Position numbers and translations under genes: made by a program. From assembly GCA_965246995.1 (NCBI GenBank), contig OZ252008.1, positions 3,100,001 through 3,164,000 of the forward strand: DNA of 64,000 nucleotides, read 5' to 3'. The stretch's first letter is position 1, and every line of letters begins with the position of its first letter. Under the pieces are notes generated by a model that was not told the DNA's origin, did no database searches, and saw only the letters and a list, made by a program, of their open reading frames with translations. The DNA is from VXRJ01 sp965246995. Its GTDB lineage: Bacteria > Acidobacteriota > Vicinamibacteria > Vicinamibacterales > UBA8438. Shown here one piece after another: positions 34,088 to 42,431 of this stretch.

Positions 34088-36808
34088 GGCGGACTTCGCG
34101 GGGCTTTCTTCGCCGCGGGCCGTCTGTCCGCGCAGTTGCTGGATGTTCTTCTCGATGCGTTCCGCGAGCTCGCGCTCGTTCTGCAGCGTCCGCAACGTCC
34201 CCTGCGCTTCCCGCATCACAAACTCGAGACGAGCGATCCGTTCGCCCACGTCGTCGATGACCACCTTCTGTTCGCCGACCATCTCGAGATTCACACGCAC
34301 GTCCTCGAGGAGGTGGGCGATCTGGTTCGTCTTGGTCTGCACGTCGGTGACGACACCGCGCCGCCCCTCGATCGACGCGATCTTCTCATCGGTGTCGCGG
34401 GCCATCGACAGGAGGCTCTGCAACCGCTTGCGCACCGCAGCCACCTCGCGGCGATGCTCGGCGACGTAATCCAGGTCGGCCTTGCTTCGGGCGCTCACCT
34501 CGTGCACCTCCTCCACTTGGGACCTTACCGCGGCGACGATCGCTTCGCGGTCCGCCAGGACCTTGATGTTCTCCTCGATGGCCTGCCGCTGGTCGGCGAG
34601 ATCACGCAGCCGCGCCTCGACCGACCCGACGCGCTTCTCGGCAAACGCCAGCTGCGACCGGCGCTGCTCCAGCGACGCGTATATCGTCTCAGCGCGTTTG
34701 AGCTGATCCTCCGCGGCTTTGGTCTGCGACACCACGTCGCGCTGGCTGGCCCGTACGCGCGCCAACTCGCCCAACAGCTCGTCTCTCACCTTCCCCGCGC
34801 GCGCCAGCTGCTCGTTGAGCGACTGGATCTGCTTGAGGCGCTCCTCGGTCTCGGTGGTTAGGCTCCGGCTCGACTCGACCAGCACGTTGAGCCGCGCCTC
34901 CTGCGCGTCGAGCGCGGCACTGTTCTTCTGGACGGCCGTCACCTGCGCCTGCGTCTTCCCCAGGCGATCCTGCAGGATGGCGATGCGGCTCTCCATCGGC
35001 AGCACCTTCGCCTGCAGCGCCGCCACGGCCTCGACCTTCTGGTGCGCATCCAGCATCTGGGCCACGACGGCGTTGCACTGGCTCTGCATGGTTTCGAGCT
35101 CGGTGCGGCGTGCGAGCTGCTCCGCGAGCTTACCGTCGATGTCGACTGTTAGCTTGTGCAGCGAATCGACCCGCCCGTCGAGCTTGTCGAGGAACTGCAC
35201 GCGCGCGCCCACGCGGGTCGCCTGGGCGTCGAGCTCGCTCACCACCTCGCCGAGCTTGGCCGCCTGCCGGGTGCCCTCCTCGGCCTGCGCGAACTTGCCC
35301 AGCACGGTGTCGAGGCGTGCCTCGATCTCGGGCGTAAGCCCCTTGAACTCACTCATCCGACCGATGAAGCCTTCGAGAGCCGATCGGTCCGCCCCCAACT
35401 GGTCACGCAGCCGTACGGCCTCGACGTGCGACTTGTGGAAGTCCTGGATGTCCACCTGCAGGCGCTCGAGATCGTTCCGCGTCTGCTTCAAGCCTTCGAA
35501 CTGCGTCGTCGTCTGCTTCGAAAGGTCCTCGACCTCCGTTAGCCGCTCGCCGAGCGACTCCAGATCCGCCTGCTTGTTGGAGAGCTCGTCCGCCCGGGCC
35601 AGCAATCCCTCGAACTCCTTGCTCAGGCCATCGACGCGCTGGCCGAGCGGCGCCAGGTGCCGCTCGCGGGCGCTCAGCGTCTCGAGACGGCTCTCGGCCT
35701 CGCCCAGCGACGACTGCAGCGTACCCACCCGCTGCTGATAGACCTCGATGCTCTTCTTCTCCTGCCCGACCTGATCGAGCGCGGCGCGCATCTGATCCAC
35801 CAGCGGCCGCCAGTCCTTCTCGAATCGCTCGGCCTCGCGGGCCATCTCGTCCCGCACCTTGGCGGCGCCCTCCGCCTGGGCGGTCGCGTCCGCGACGAGC
35901 TTCTCGACGCGCGTCAGCGCCTCCTCGCTGCGGGCTGCTTCCTTGAGCCCTTCGTTCAGCTTGGCGATCTGCGCGTCCATCGCCCAGACCATATCGTTGA
36001 GCCGGTTCGCCTCCACCGTGGCCCGGTCGATAGTGTGTTTCTGGCTCTCCAGCGCTTTGGCCTTCTGCGTGACATGCTCGGCCAGCGCGTTGAGCGCGGT
36101 GAGCTTGTCCTCGGCCGTCTTGCTCCGATTCTGGAGTTGCATCAGCGGGCCGAGCCGGTTTTCGATGTCCTTCACCGCGGCCGTCACCCCGGAGGCGTCC
36201 TCGCGGGCCAAGCGGGTCGCGTCCTGCAGCTTCGCGTAGTCCTGGCCGAGCTGTCCCGCGGTGCCACGCACCTGCTCGATCTCGCCACGCAGCCCGCCGA
36301 CCTCCTTGATCGCTTGGCTCGTCTCGGCCTTCGACTGGGCCATCTGTTTGCGCAGATCTTCGAGCACGGCCCGTTCGCGCGCCAGCGCCTCGACGCTCGC
36401 CCGCGTCTCCAGCGTCTGTGAGGAGAGTTGCTGCACCTGCTGGCGGTGCTGCTGGAGGTCGCCGTCGGGCGCCATCAGCTTCTCGGCAGCCTCCTGCGCC
36501 GCCCCGGCCGTCTGCAGCATCGCCTCGAGACGTTGTTCCACCTCGTCGAACGCCTTGGTCCGGGCCTCGAGGCCGTCGATGCGCGACAGCATCTCACCGA
36601 GCCGATCGCCGATCGAACTCGCCTTCTGGTCGACCGCCTCGAGCGACTTACCGACCCGGCTCAGCTTCGAGCTGCGCCTAGAGGCCTGGGTGAGCACGGC
36701 ACTGAGCTCTCCCCGCTCCTCCCGCGCCGTCTCGATCAGCTTGTGGAGTTCCTCGACTTGCCGCCGCGCCTTGCCGCCCACGCCGATCCATTTGAATGTG
36801 TCCAGCAT
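34085..36808 (-). CDS. Long coiled-coil protein, stop codon supplied by IS
   Basis: A 907-residue protein that is almost all predicted coiled coil: repeated heptads with phrases such as LETLSARERHLAPLGQRVDGLSKEFEGL. It starts with MLDTFKWIGVGGKARRQVEELH and is preceded by AAGGAAGG five bases before the ATG. No ATPase head or membrane segment, so it is not an SMC protein. Likely a cytoskeletal, scaffolding or structural protein; function unknown. It ends SPAKSA and then TAG, and that TAG is the outermost triplet of the IS1182-type element, so the native C-terminus may have been longer. Confidence 0.8.
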   Translation of the reverse strand: MLDTFKWIGVGGKARRQVEELHKLIETAREERGELSAVLTQASRRSSKLSRVGKSLEAVDQKASSIGDRLGEMLSRIDGLEARTKAFDEVEQRLEAMLQTAGAAQEAAEKLMAPDGDLQQHRQQVQQLSSQTLETRASVEALARERAVLEDLRKQMAQSKAETSQAIKEVGGLRGEIEQVRGTAGQLGQDYAKLQDATRLAREDASGVTAAVKDIENRLGPLMQLQNRSKTAEDKLTALNALAEHVTQKAKALESQKHTIDRATVEANRLNDMVWAMDAQIAKLNEGLKEAARSEEALTRVEKLVADATAQAEGAAKVRDEMAREAERFEKDWRPLVDQMRAALDQVGQEKKSIEVYQQRVGTLQSSLGEAESRLETLSARERHLAPLGQRVDGLSKEFEGLLARADELSNKQADLESLGERLTEVEDLSKQTTTQFEGLKQTRNDLERLQVDIQDFHKSHVEAVRLRDQLGADRSALEGFIGRMSEFKGLTPEIEARLDTVLGKFAQAEEGTRQAAKLGEVVSELDAQATRVGARVQFLDKLDGRVDSLHKLTVDIDGKLAEQLARRTELETMQSQCNAVVAQMLDAHQKVEAVAALQAKVLPMESRIAILQDRLGKTQAQVTAVQKNSAALDAQEARLNVLVESSRSLTTETEERLKQIQSLNEQLARAGKVRDELLGELARVRASQRDVVSQTKAAEDQLKRAETIYASLEQRRSQLAFAEKRVGSVEARLRDLADQRQAIEENIKVLADREAIVAAVRSQVEEVHEVSARSKADLDYVAEHRREVAAVRKRLQSLLSMARDTDEKIASIEGRRGVVTDVQTKTNQIAHLLEDVRVNLEMVGEQKVVIDDVGERIARLEFVMREAQGTLRTLQNERELAERIEKNIQQLRGQTARGEESPAKSA

Positions 36809-37001
36809 GTGGTCCTTCCTTCATGACCGAGACCGGTGAGTCACGAAGAATAGCGTACCTGTCGCCTCCCCTATCTGGCGTGATGGCAGCGGGCCGTCCG
36901 CCAGCGTTGGGCCAAAACACGAGGAAATGGTGGCGGTTGGAACAGTCGTCTACAGTTCTATCCCTATTTGCAGCTCGTCTGAAACAGCTCATGGTGGTGG
37001 T

Positions 37002-37094
37002 CTACGGACTATGAGCCACACCGGCCTGCGCGACTGGAATGCCGAAGGCGGCGATGCTGAACGACAGAACAGCGACGAGTAGATATTTCCTCAT
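37002..37094 (-). CDS. 30-residue signal-peptide-like small protein
   Basis: MRKYLLVAVLSFSIAAFG is a typical export signal and PVAQA a likely signal-peptidase site, which leaves only GVAHSP as mature product. A good ribosome site (GAGAGGAG) lies 7 bases before the ATG. It follows the amber-interrupted gene by 13 bases on the same strand and shares the MRK start with it. It may be a secreted mini-peptide or the stub of a longer exported protein. Confidence 0.45.
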   Translation of the reverse strand: MRKYLLVAVLSFSIAAFGIPVAQAGVAHSP

Positions 37095-37107
37095 GGCAGA
37101 ACTCCTC

Positions 37108-37470
37108 TCACCACCGGATCTTGTAGTGGACCGATTGGCCGGCGACCGCGAGCGATTGTTGCCGGCTGTCGTTGCGTTTCAGGACAATCTCCCACAGGGT
37201 TGCGACGGCCGCACCCGTGTAGCTCAACCCCGTCGCCTAGGTCACGGCTTCGTTGTCCGTCTTGGCATCGGCGACGGCAAGTGCCGAGCCGACGCCGATC
37301 AGGACGCCCGCCAAGACCTTCGCTGTGCGGCGCTTTGCGGCGTTCTCGCTATGCACCTCTTCCGCTTCCGTGGTTTCGGTCGCGGCTGGCTCGCCTGCCA
37401 GGTTCGCATCCTGGGCGTGAGCCGGGATCGCAACCGCGAAGAGTGCCAGCGCGAGGATGATCTTTCTCAT
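37108..37470 (-). pseudogene. Exported small protein interrupted by an in-frame amber codon
   Basis: The frame begins MRKIILALALFAVAIPAHAQ (signal peptide, AHA cleavage site), continues through an acidic linker and a Gly/Ala/Val helix (TAKVLAGVLIGVGSALAVAD), then meets TAG at 37239-37237. The same frame continues for 42 sensible residues (ATGLSYTGAAVATLWEIV and on) to TGA at 37108. The 121-codon frame with one TAG fits a single C-to-T change from CAG. Without the interruption it would be a 120-residue exported or membrane protein. Function unknown. Confidence 0.65.
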
Positions 37471-37593
37471 GGCTTCCACCAGAACCCTTTCCCCAACCAC
37501 CCAGCCCATAACAGAAGGTTCTCCTTCCGTGTGAGAACTACCACCGAACGAGATAGTGCACGCCGCCGCCGCCGCCGCGCGCGGCAGCCGTCG

Positions 37594-38082
37594 ATGTGGG
37601 TGGCCAGCGTCGACCTGCCGCGAGGCGGAGGTCACCCGTTCTACGAACAGTTGAATCGTGTCCTCGACGAGGCTGGGTTCGACGCCTTCGTCGAGAGCCA
37701 GTGCGCGAAGTTCTACGCCGACGGGGTGGGCCGGCCGAGTCTGGCGCCGGGCCGCTACTTCCGGCTGCTGCTGCTCGGCTACTTCGAGGGCCTGGACTCG
37801 GAACGGGCGATCGCGTGGCGGGCGGCCGATTCGTTGAGCCTGCGGCAGTTCCTGGACATCGCGCTGCACGAGGCGTCGCCGGACCATTCGACGGTATCGC
37901 GCACGCGGCGGCGGATCGACCTGGAGACGCACCAGGCGGTCTTCACGTGGGTGCTGCGGCGGCTGGCCGATGTCGGCCTGGTCCGAGGCAAGACGGTGGG
38001 CCTCGATGCGACGACGCTGGACGCCAACGCAGCGTTGCGGAGCATCGTCCGCCGGGGCACAAGTCCTTGTCAGGTGCTTTGA
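37594..38082 (+). pseudogene. 5' part of an IS5/IS1182-like transposase
   Basis: From MWVASVDLPRGGGHPFYEQL the frame matches the N-terminal half of DDE transposases: RYFRLLLLGYFEGLDSERAIAWR (DUF772), HSTVSRTRRRI and KTVGLDATTLDANAALRSIVRR (first catalytic Asp). The family sequence stops near 38060 and a short unrelated tail follows. The second half is missing. It differs from the complete IS1182-type transposase at 32544. Confidence 0.75.
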
Positions 38083-38249
38083 CGCCCTGATCCGGGCTCT
38101 CAGCCGCCGCTGGCGCCCTGCAGCGCCTTCCGGAGCGGTTCGACCGCTTGATCCGCGCGATTCGTCGTGGATTGCCCCCGCCACGCAGCGTCATCAACTC
38201 GTTCCGCTCACGCTGCAAGGTAGCCGTTCTGCCACAGCCTGCTAGTTAG

Positions 38250-38620
38250 CACCGGTCGGATGCGCTGGCGCACGGCGCCGGCGGTCTCCGCCCTGGCGTG
38301 CCAGACCGCCGTGAGGATCTCGAGCACGTCGGCGGTGTTCACCTCGGAGACCGGCCGACGGCCGATGCGGGGAGGACACAGCGTTCGAGGTTGCGCCACG
38401 GGTTCCGCACTTGCCACCGGCCGCGCCAGCCACGGCGCTTCTGTTCGAGCACGCGCTGCACTGCCCCGGCGAAGGTAGGAACACCCTGGACCCGGCGCTT
38501 CTCGGCCAGTGGGTCTCCACCGGACCGGGCCAGCTTCCGGTTGCCGAGGGTCTGCTCGCGGGCCCCGGCCAGCGAGACGAGCGCGACGGCGCCGATGGGG
38601 CGGTACGGACGACGGCGAAA
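38250..38620 (-). pseudogene. Fragment of a phage-type tyrosine integrase (P4-like), frameshifted
   Basis: Minus-strand text matches the arm- and core-binding part of P4-type integrases: VSLAGAREQTLGNRKLARSGGDPLAEKR, then VPTFAGAVQRVLEQKRRGWR, then after a frameshift near 38365 PVSEVNTADVLEILTAVWHARAETAGAVRQRI. The sequence leaves the family right after RIRPVL, so the catalytic domain is gone. It lies directly downstream of a PQQ dehydrogenase gene and marks an old integrated element. Confidence 0.7.
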
Positions 38621-38624
38621 GGTG

Positions 38625-40382
38625 TTACGGCAACGCGAACACGAAGAGATTGTTGCCGTTGCTGGGGCGGAGTTCCGGCGTCAACTGGAGAAAGCTGGCG
38701 GTCGTGGCGGCGCGGCCGGTGCTGACGGCGATGTACTGTCGGCCGTCGACCGCGAAGCTGATCGGGAAGCCGGAGACCGGCGATCCGAGGTTGATTTCCC
38801 AGAGCACCTCGCCGGTTTCCTGATCGAACGCGCGGAACCTCCCCGCCGCATCGCCGCCGAACACCAGGCCTCCGCCTGTCGCCACGAGCGAAAGCGTCGC
38901 CGCCCGCTGCTGGTGCAGCCACGTCGTCTTGCCAGTCTCGGCGTTGATCGCATGGACCGAGCCAAGCTGATCCGTGTTGGGAGCCAGTTCGTGCCGGACC
39001 GCGAGCGCGTAGATCCGGTGCGACGCATCGGGCGAAGTGGTGGCGAGGAGCCGCTGACACATGTTGCGGAGCGGCATGTACATCGTGTTCGTGAGCGGGC
39101 TGTAGGCGCCTGCCTCCCAGTCCTTCCCGCCATGCATGTTGGGACAGGCAAGGACCTGCTGTCCTTCGGCGGTGAAAGTGACTTCCGCGTTTTCCGTCAC
39201 CGCGCCGGTCACCGGGTCGATGTCACTGATGACGTTTTGCGGGACGGTCGGCTTCGCCCAGAGGAACTCACCCGTCTCGCGGTCGAGCGTATAGACCAGG
39301 CCGGTCTTCCCGGGAATGCCGGTCATCACCTTGCGCACTTCGCCCCGCGTGATCCGCGGATTGATCCAGGCGACCTCGGCCGGATCGGGCGCGACCGCGG
39401 TGTCGAGCAGCAGCCGCTCGAACGGATGATCGAGATCCCAGTGGTCGTTCAGGTGCTGGTAGTGCCAGCGGATCTCGCCCGTGTCGACATCCAGCGCGAG
39501 CGTCGAGTTGTGGTACAGGTGCTTATTCTCGACGCCTCCCAGCATGAACTTCGGGGCCGGCGAGGTAACGGACGTTCCCTGGTACACCAATCGCAGTTCC
39601 GGGTCGTAGCTCGCCGGCATCCAGGCGCCGACATGTACCCGCTGCTCGAACGGGACGCCGCCCCAAGTCTCGTCGCCCGGCTCCCCCGGCGCGGGGATCG
39701 TCCGGCGCCGCCATACCTCTTCGCCGGTCCGCGCATCGTGGGCCATGATGACGCACGCTTCCGGGCCGCCGGCCGGCCGGCAGCTCCGCCCCGAGATCGC
39801 CTTGCCGTCGGCAATGATCGGACCGGAGCTATGACCGGCAGGTGTCTCCCGGAAATCGAAGATCTGCGTCTCCCAGGCGATCTCGCCGGTCTCGACGTCC
39901 AGTCCGAAGATGTACGAGTCGTCGCTTGTGTTGACGATGTAACGGTCGTAGATGGCGATGTTGCGGTTGTTGGCGGAGTTTCCCCCGACGAAGTCGTACA
40001 CGTCCTCGGGCAGGTTGCGCCGGTGGCTCCAGACGAGGTCACCGCTTGCCGCGTCGAGCGCCTCGATCACGTCGCTCGCCTGAGGCATGTAGAGGACGCC
40101 GTTGTAGGCGAGCGGGGTTCCCTCGGATCGTCCCGGTGCGAGCGCGCGAGTCCAGACCATCCGAAGATCGCCGACGTTGTCGCGGTTGACCTGATCGAGC
40201 GGACTGTAGCCCCAGCCGTTGACCGTCCGCCGCCACGAGAGCCAGTCCCCTGGCGCCGGGTCGGCCAGCACCGCGTCCGTGACCGGCACGAAGTCGCGCT
40301 CCTGCGCCGCCGCCCCAGCCATGGCCGCAACCACGAGCGCCGCCAGCACCACTCCTGCCGCACGTCTCGCTGTCATCATCAT
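38625..40382 (-). CDS. Secreted PQQ-dependent dehydrogenase (alcohol/ethanol type)
   Basis: A 585-residue periplasmic quinoprotein, an eight-bladed propeller. N-terminal signal (TARRAAGVVLAALVVAAMAGAAAQ), then WLSWRRTVNGWGYSPLDQVN, blade motifs TGEIAWETQ, TGEEVWRRR and DWEAGAYSPLTNTMYMP, and the C-terminal GEVLWEINLGSPVSGFPI with VDGRQYIAV. The active-site Asp/Cys detail is not certain by eye. No cytochrome domain is fused. ATG 40382 lies 8 bases after GGGAGG; an ATG at 40403 is in-frame but precedes the ribosome site. The promoter is TATAAT, 44 bases upstream. Confidence 0.88.
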   Translation of the reverse strand: MMMTARRAAGVVLAALVVAAMAGAAAQERDFVPVTDAVLADPAPGDWLSWRRTVNGWGYSPLDQVNRDNVGDLRMVWTRALAPGRSEGTPLAYNGVLYMPQASDVIEALDAASGDLVWSHRRNLPEDVYDFVGGNSANNRNIAIYDRYIVNTSDDSYIFGLDVETGEIAWETQIFDFRETPAGHSSGPIIADGKAISGRSCRPAGGPEACVIMAHDARTGEEVWRRRTIPAPGEPGDETWGGVPFEQRVHVGAWMPASYDPELRLVYQGTSVTSPAPKFMLGGVENKHLYHNSTLALDVDTGEIRWHYQHLNDHWDLDHPFERLLLDTAVAPDPAEVAWINPRITRGEVRKVMTGIPGKTGLVYTLDRETGEFLWAKPTVPQNVISDIDPVTGAVTENAEVTFTAEGQQVLACPNMHGGKDWEAGAYSPLTNTMYMPLRNMCQRLLATTSPDASHRIYALAVRHELAPNTDQLGSVHAINAETGKTTWLHQQRAATLSLVATGGGLVFGGDAAGRFRAFDQETGEVLWEINLGSPVSGFPISFAVDGRQYIAVSTGRAATTASFLQLTPELRPSNGNNLFVFALP

Positions 40383-40426
40383 CGCTCGCCCTCCCCAATA
40401 CATATTAATATATAGAAACTAATAGT

Positions 40427-40432
40427 ATTATA
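40427..40432 (-). promoter_or_regulatory. Consensus -10 box TATAAT for the PQQ dehydrogenase
   Basis: A perfect TATAAT on the minus strand inside an AT-rich 100-base stretch (40390-40490) that stands out in this GC-rich window. No good -35 box is visible. Leader of about 38 bases with a GGGAGG ribosome site, unlike the leaderless genes. Confidence 0.5.
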
Positions 40433-40500
40433 CACGCCCTGGAATAGACTGTTTATATTAATCTATGGCGCGTTAAATTTAATAAGAAACCGCCATTCTC

Positions 40501-41070
40501 TCACGCGGTCCCCCGCAGGCCAAGATCGCCAGCCCCAGCGCGCATGAAGCCGATGACGTTCGTAATGTGCTCGTCGAGCGGGAGGCCCAGTTCCTCTGCC
40601 CCCTGGCGAAGGTCGTCGCGGCTGACGGCCCGAGCAAATGCCTTGTCCTTCATTCTTTTCTTCACCGACCTCGCTTCGAGGTCAAGGATGCTCTTCGTCG
40701 GGCGGACCAGTGCCGCGGCGGTGATGAATCCGGCCAGTTCGTCGCATGCGAACAGGGTGTGCTCGAGACGCGACTCGCGCGGCACCCCGCTGTAGTCTGC
40801 GTGCGACAGGATGGCGCGGATCATGAACTCCGGCCAACCCCGTTCACGCAGGATGCGGCTACCGCGGAAAGGGTGATCCGACGCCTCGGGCCACCGCTCG
40901 TAGTCGAAGTCATGCACCAGGCCGACGATCCCCCAGACCTCCGCGTCCTCGTCGAACCGACCCGCGTAGCCCCGCATCGCCGCCTCGACGGCAAGCGCAT
41001 GCTTGCGGAGGCTCTCCCCCTCGGTGTGCTCGGTCAGCAACGCCCAGGCATCTTCGCGTGTCGGTGTCAT
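40501..41070 (-). CDS. HD-domain phosphohydrolase
   Basis: A 189-residue metal-dependent HD hydrolase. It has LRKHALAVEAAMRGYA (first His), WGIVGLVHDFDYERWP (HD) and ILSHADYSGVPRESRLEHTLFACDELAG (His, then Asp), the order of the HDIG/YfbR-like group. The end, LGLPLDEHITNVIGFMRA, is also characteristic of this small family. Substrate unknown; nucleotides are common. Start at ATG 41070; a longer frame to 41217 overlaps the symporter gene. Downstream of a symporter on the same strand. Confidence 0.85.
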   Translation of the reverse strand: MTPTREDAWALLTEHTEGESLRKHALAVEAAMRGYAGRFDEDAEVWGIVGLVHDFDYERWPEASDHPFRGSRILRERGWPEFMIRAILSHADYSGVPRESRLEHTLFACDELAGFITAAALVRPTKSILDLEARSVKKRMKDKAFARAVSRDDLRQGAEELGLPLDEHITNVIGFMRAGAGDLGLRGTA

Positions 41071-41087
41071 CCCTCGAACCTCTCCGC

Positions 41088-42419
41088 TCAGTCGCCCGCC
41101 GTGGTCGCCATCCAGCTTGCCAAGCCGTTCACCGGCGTGGCGGTCAACTGCCGCTCGCTCGCTGCCACCACGGTGGCCACCATGAGATCCCCGGTCACGT
41201 TCGTCGTCGTCCGGCACATGTCGAGGATGCGGTCGACACCGAAGATCAGCGCGATGCCCGCCACCGGAACGCCGATCGCCTCAAGGACGATCACCAGCAT
41301 CACGATGCCGGCGCTCGGTACCGCCGCGGTGCCGATCGAGGCGAGAAGTGCGGTAAAGACGATGGTGGCCTGTGCTGCCATGTCGAGCCCGATGCCGAGG
41401 GTCTGCGCGATGAAGACCGCCGCAACCGACATGTAGACGGCGGTGCCGTCCATGTTGATTGTCGCGCCCAGGGGCAGGACGAAAGACGTCACCTCCTCGG
41501 AGACCCCCAGGTTGTGCTCCGCCGTCTCCATCGAGACCGGGAGGGTTGCCGCACTCGACGACGTGGAGAAGGCAACCAGTTGCGCCGGCGCGACACCGCG
41601 CAGGAAAGGGAACGGCGTAATGGGTGTCAGCGTCCGCAGCAAGATCGGGTAGACAAGAAACGCGTGGATCGCGAGGCCAACCAGAACGCAGACGCAGTAA
41701 AGTCCCAGCGCACCGAGCAGTTGCGCCACGTCGTCCGGGTTGTCGCCCGCGACGGACGTGATGGTCCCGGCGATCAGCGAAAAGACGCCAAGCGGCGCCA
41801 CCACCAGGATGATCTCGACGATTTTGATGATCGCCGCGTTCACCGATTCGAACAGATCGAGCAACGGCCGCGCCTGATCCCGCGGCAGCAGCATCAGCGC
41901 GACGCCGAGCAGCAGCGCCGCGAAAACGACGCTCAGCATCGAGCGGTTGTTCGATGCCGCGCTGACGATGTTCTCCGGCACCATGTCTACCAGGGGCTGC
42001 AGTGGCCCCCGCTCCATCTGGTCCGCCGTCGCCTGGCGCTGCGCAACGTCGCCCTCGTACGCCTCCTGGAGACTGAGGCGCAGGCTCTCCGGAATCGATG
42101 CGCCCGGCTCGACCACGTTCACGACGAGCAGGCCGATGACAAGCGCGACGAGTGTCGTGGCGAGGTAGATGGCGATCGTCTTGCCGCCAATGCGCGAGAG
42201 CTTTTGCAAGTTGGCGAGCGACGCGACGCCGGTAACGAGTGACGCCAGCACCAGAGGAACCGCAATCAGAAGCAGGAGCCGGAGGAAGATGGTGCCGAAC
42301 GGCGTGATCCAGTCGCCGGTGAACCTGCTCAACCCGGCGAACGTGGCGGCGACACCCCAGACGATCCCGAGCGCGAGCGCCGCGAGGATCCGCCAGTGGG
42401 TCTGCCGGAGCCAATGCAT
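41088..42419 (-). CDS. Dicarboxylate/amino acid:cation symporter (DAACS)
   Basis: A 443-residue inner-membrane transporter of the GltP/DctA family that takes up glutamate, aspartate or C4-dicarboxylates with Na+ or H+. The re-entrant loop motif STSSSAATLPVS, the LGATINMDGTA helix and the C-terminal VDRILDMCRTTTNVTGDL are all intact, together with eight or so membrane helices. There is an unusual extra 40-residue loop (ESLRLSLQEAYEGDVAQRQATADQ) after the third helix, as in some DAACS members. GltP or DctA cannot be chosen by sequence. Confidence 0.93.
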   Translation of the reverse strand: MHWLRQTHWRILAALALGIVWGVAATFAGLSRFTGDWITPFGTIFLRLLLLIAVPLVLASLVTGVASLANLQKLSRIGGKTIAIYLATTLVALVIGLLVVNVVEPGASIPESLRLSLQEAYEGDVAQRQATADQMERGPLQPLVDMVPENIVSAASNNRSMLSVVFAALLLGVALMLLPRDQARPLLDLFESVNAAIIKIVEIILVVAPLGVFSLIAGTITSVAGDNPDDVAQLLGALGLYCVCVLVGLAIHAFLVYPILLRTLTPITPFPFLRGVAPAQLVAFSTSSSAATLPVSMETAEHNLGVSEEVTSFVLPLGATINMDGTAVYMSVAAVFIAQTLGIGLDMAAQATIVFTALLASIGTAAVPSAGIVMLVIVLEAIGVPVAGIALIFGVDRILDMCRTTTNVTGDLMVATVVAASERQLTATPVNGLASWMATTAGD

Positions 42420-42431
42420 CCCGAAAGCCTA

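Noticed and set aside
38298..40415. 705-codon plus-strand frame opposite the PQQ dehydrogenase
   Set aside because: It is antisense to a well-supported propeller protein and spans the integrase remnant; no domain or start signal.
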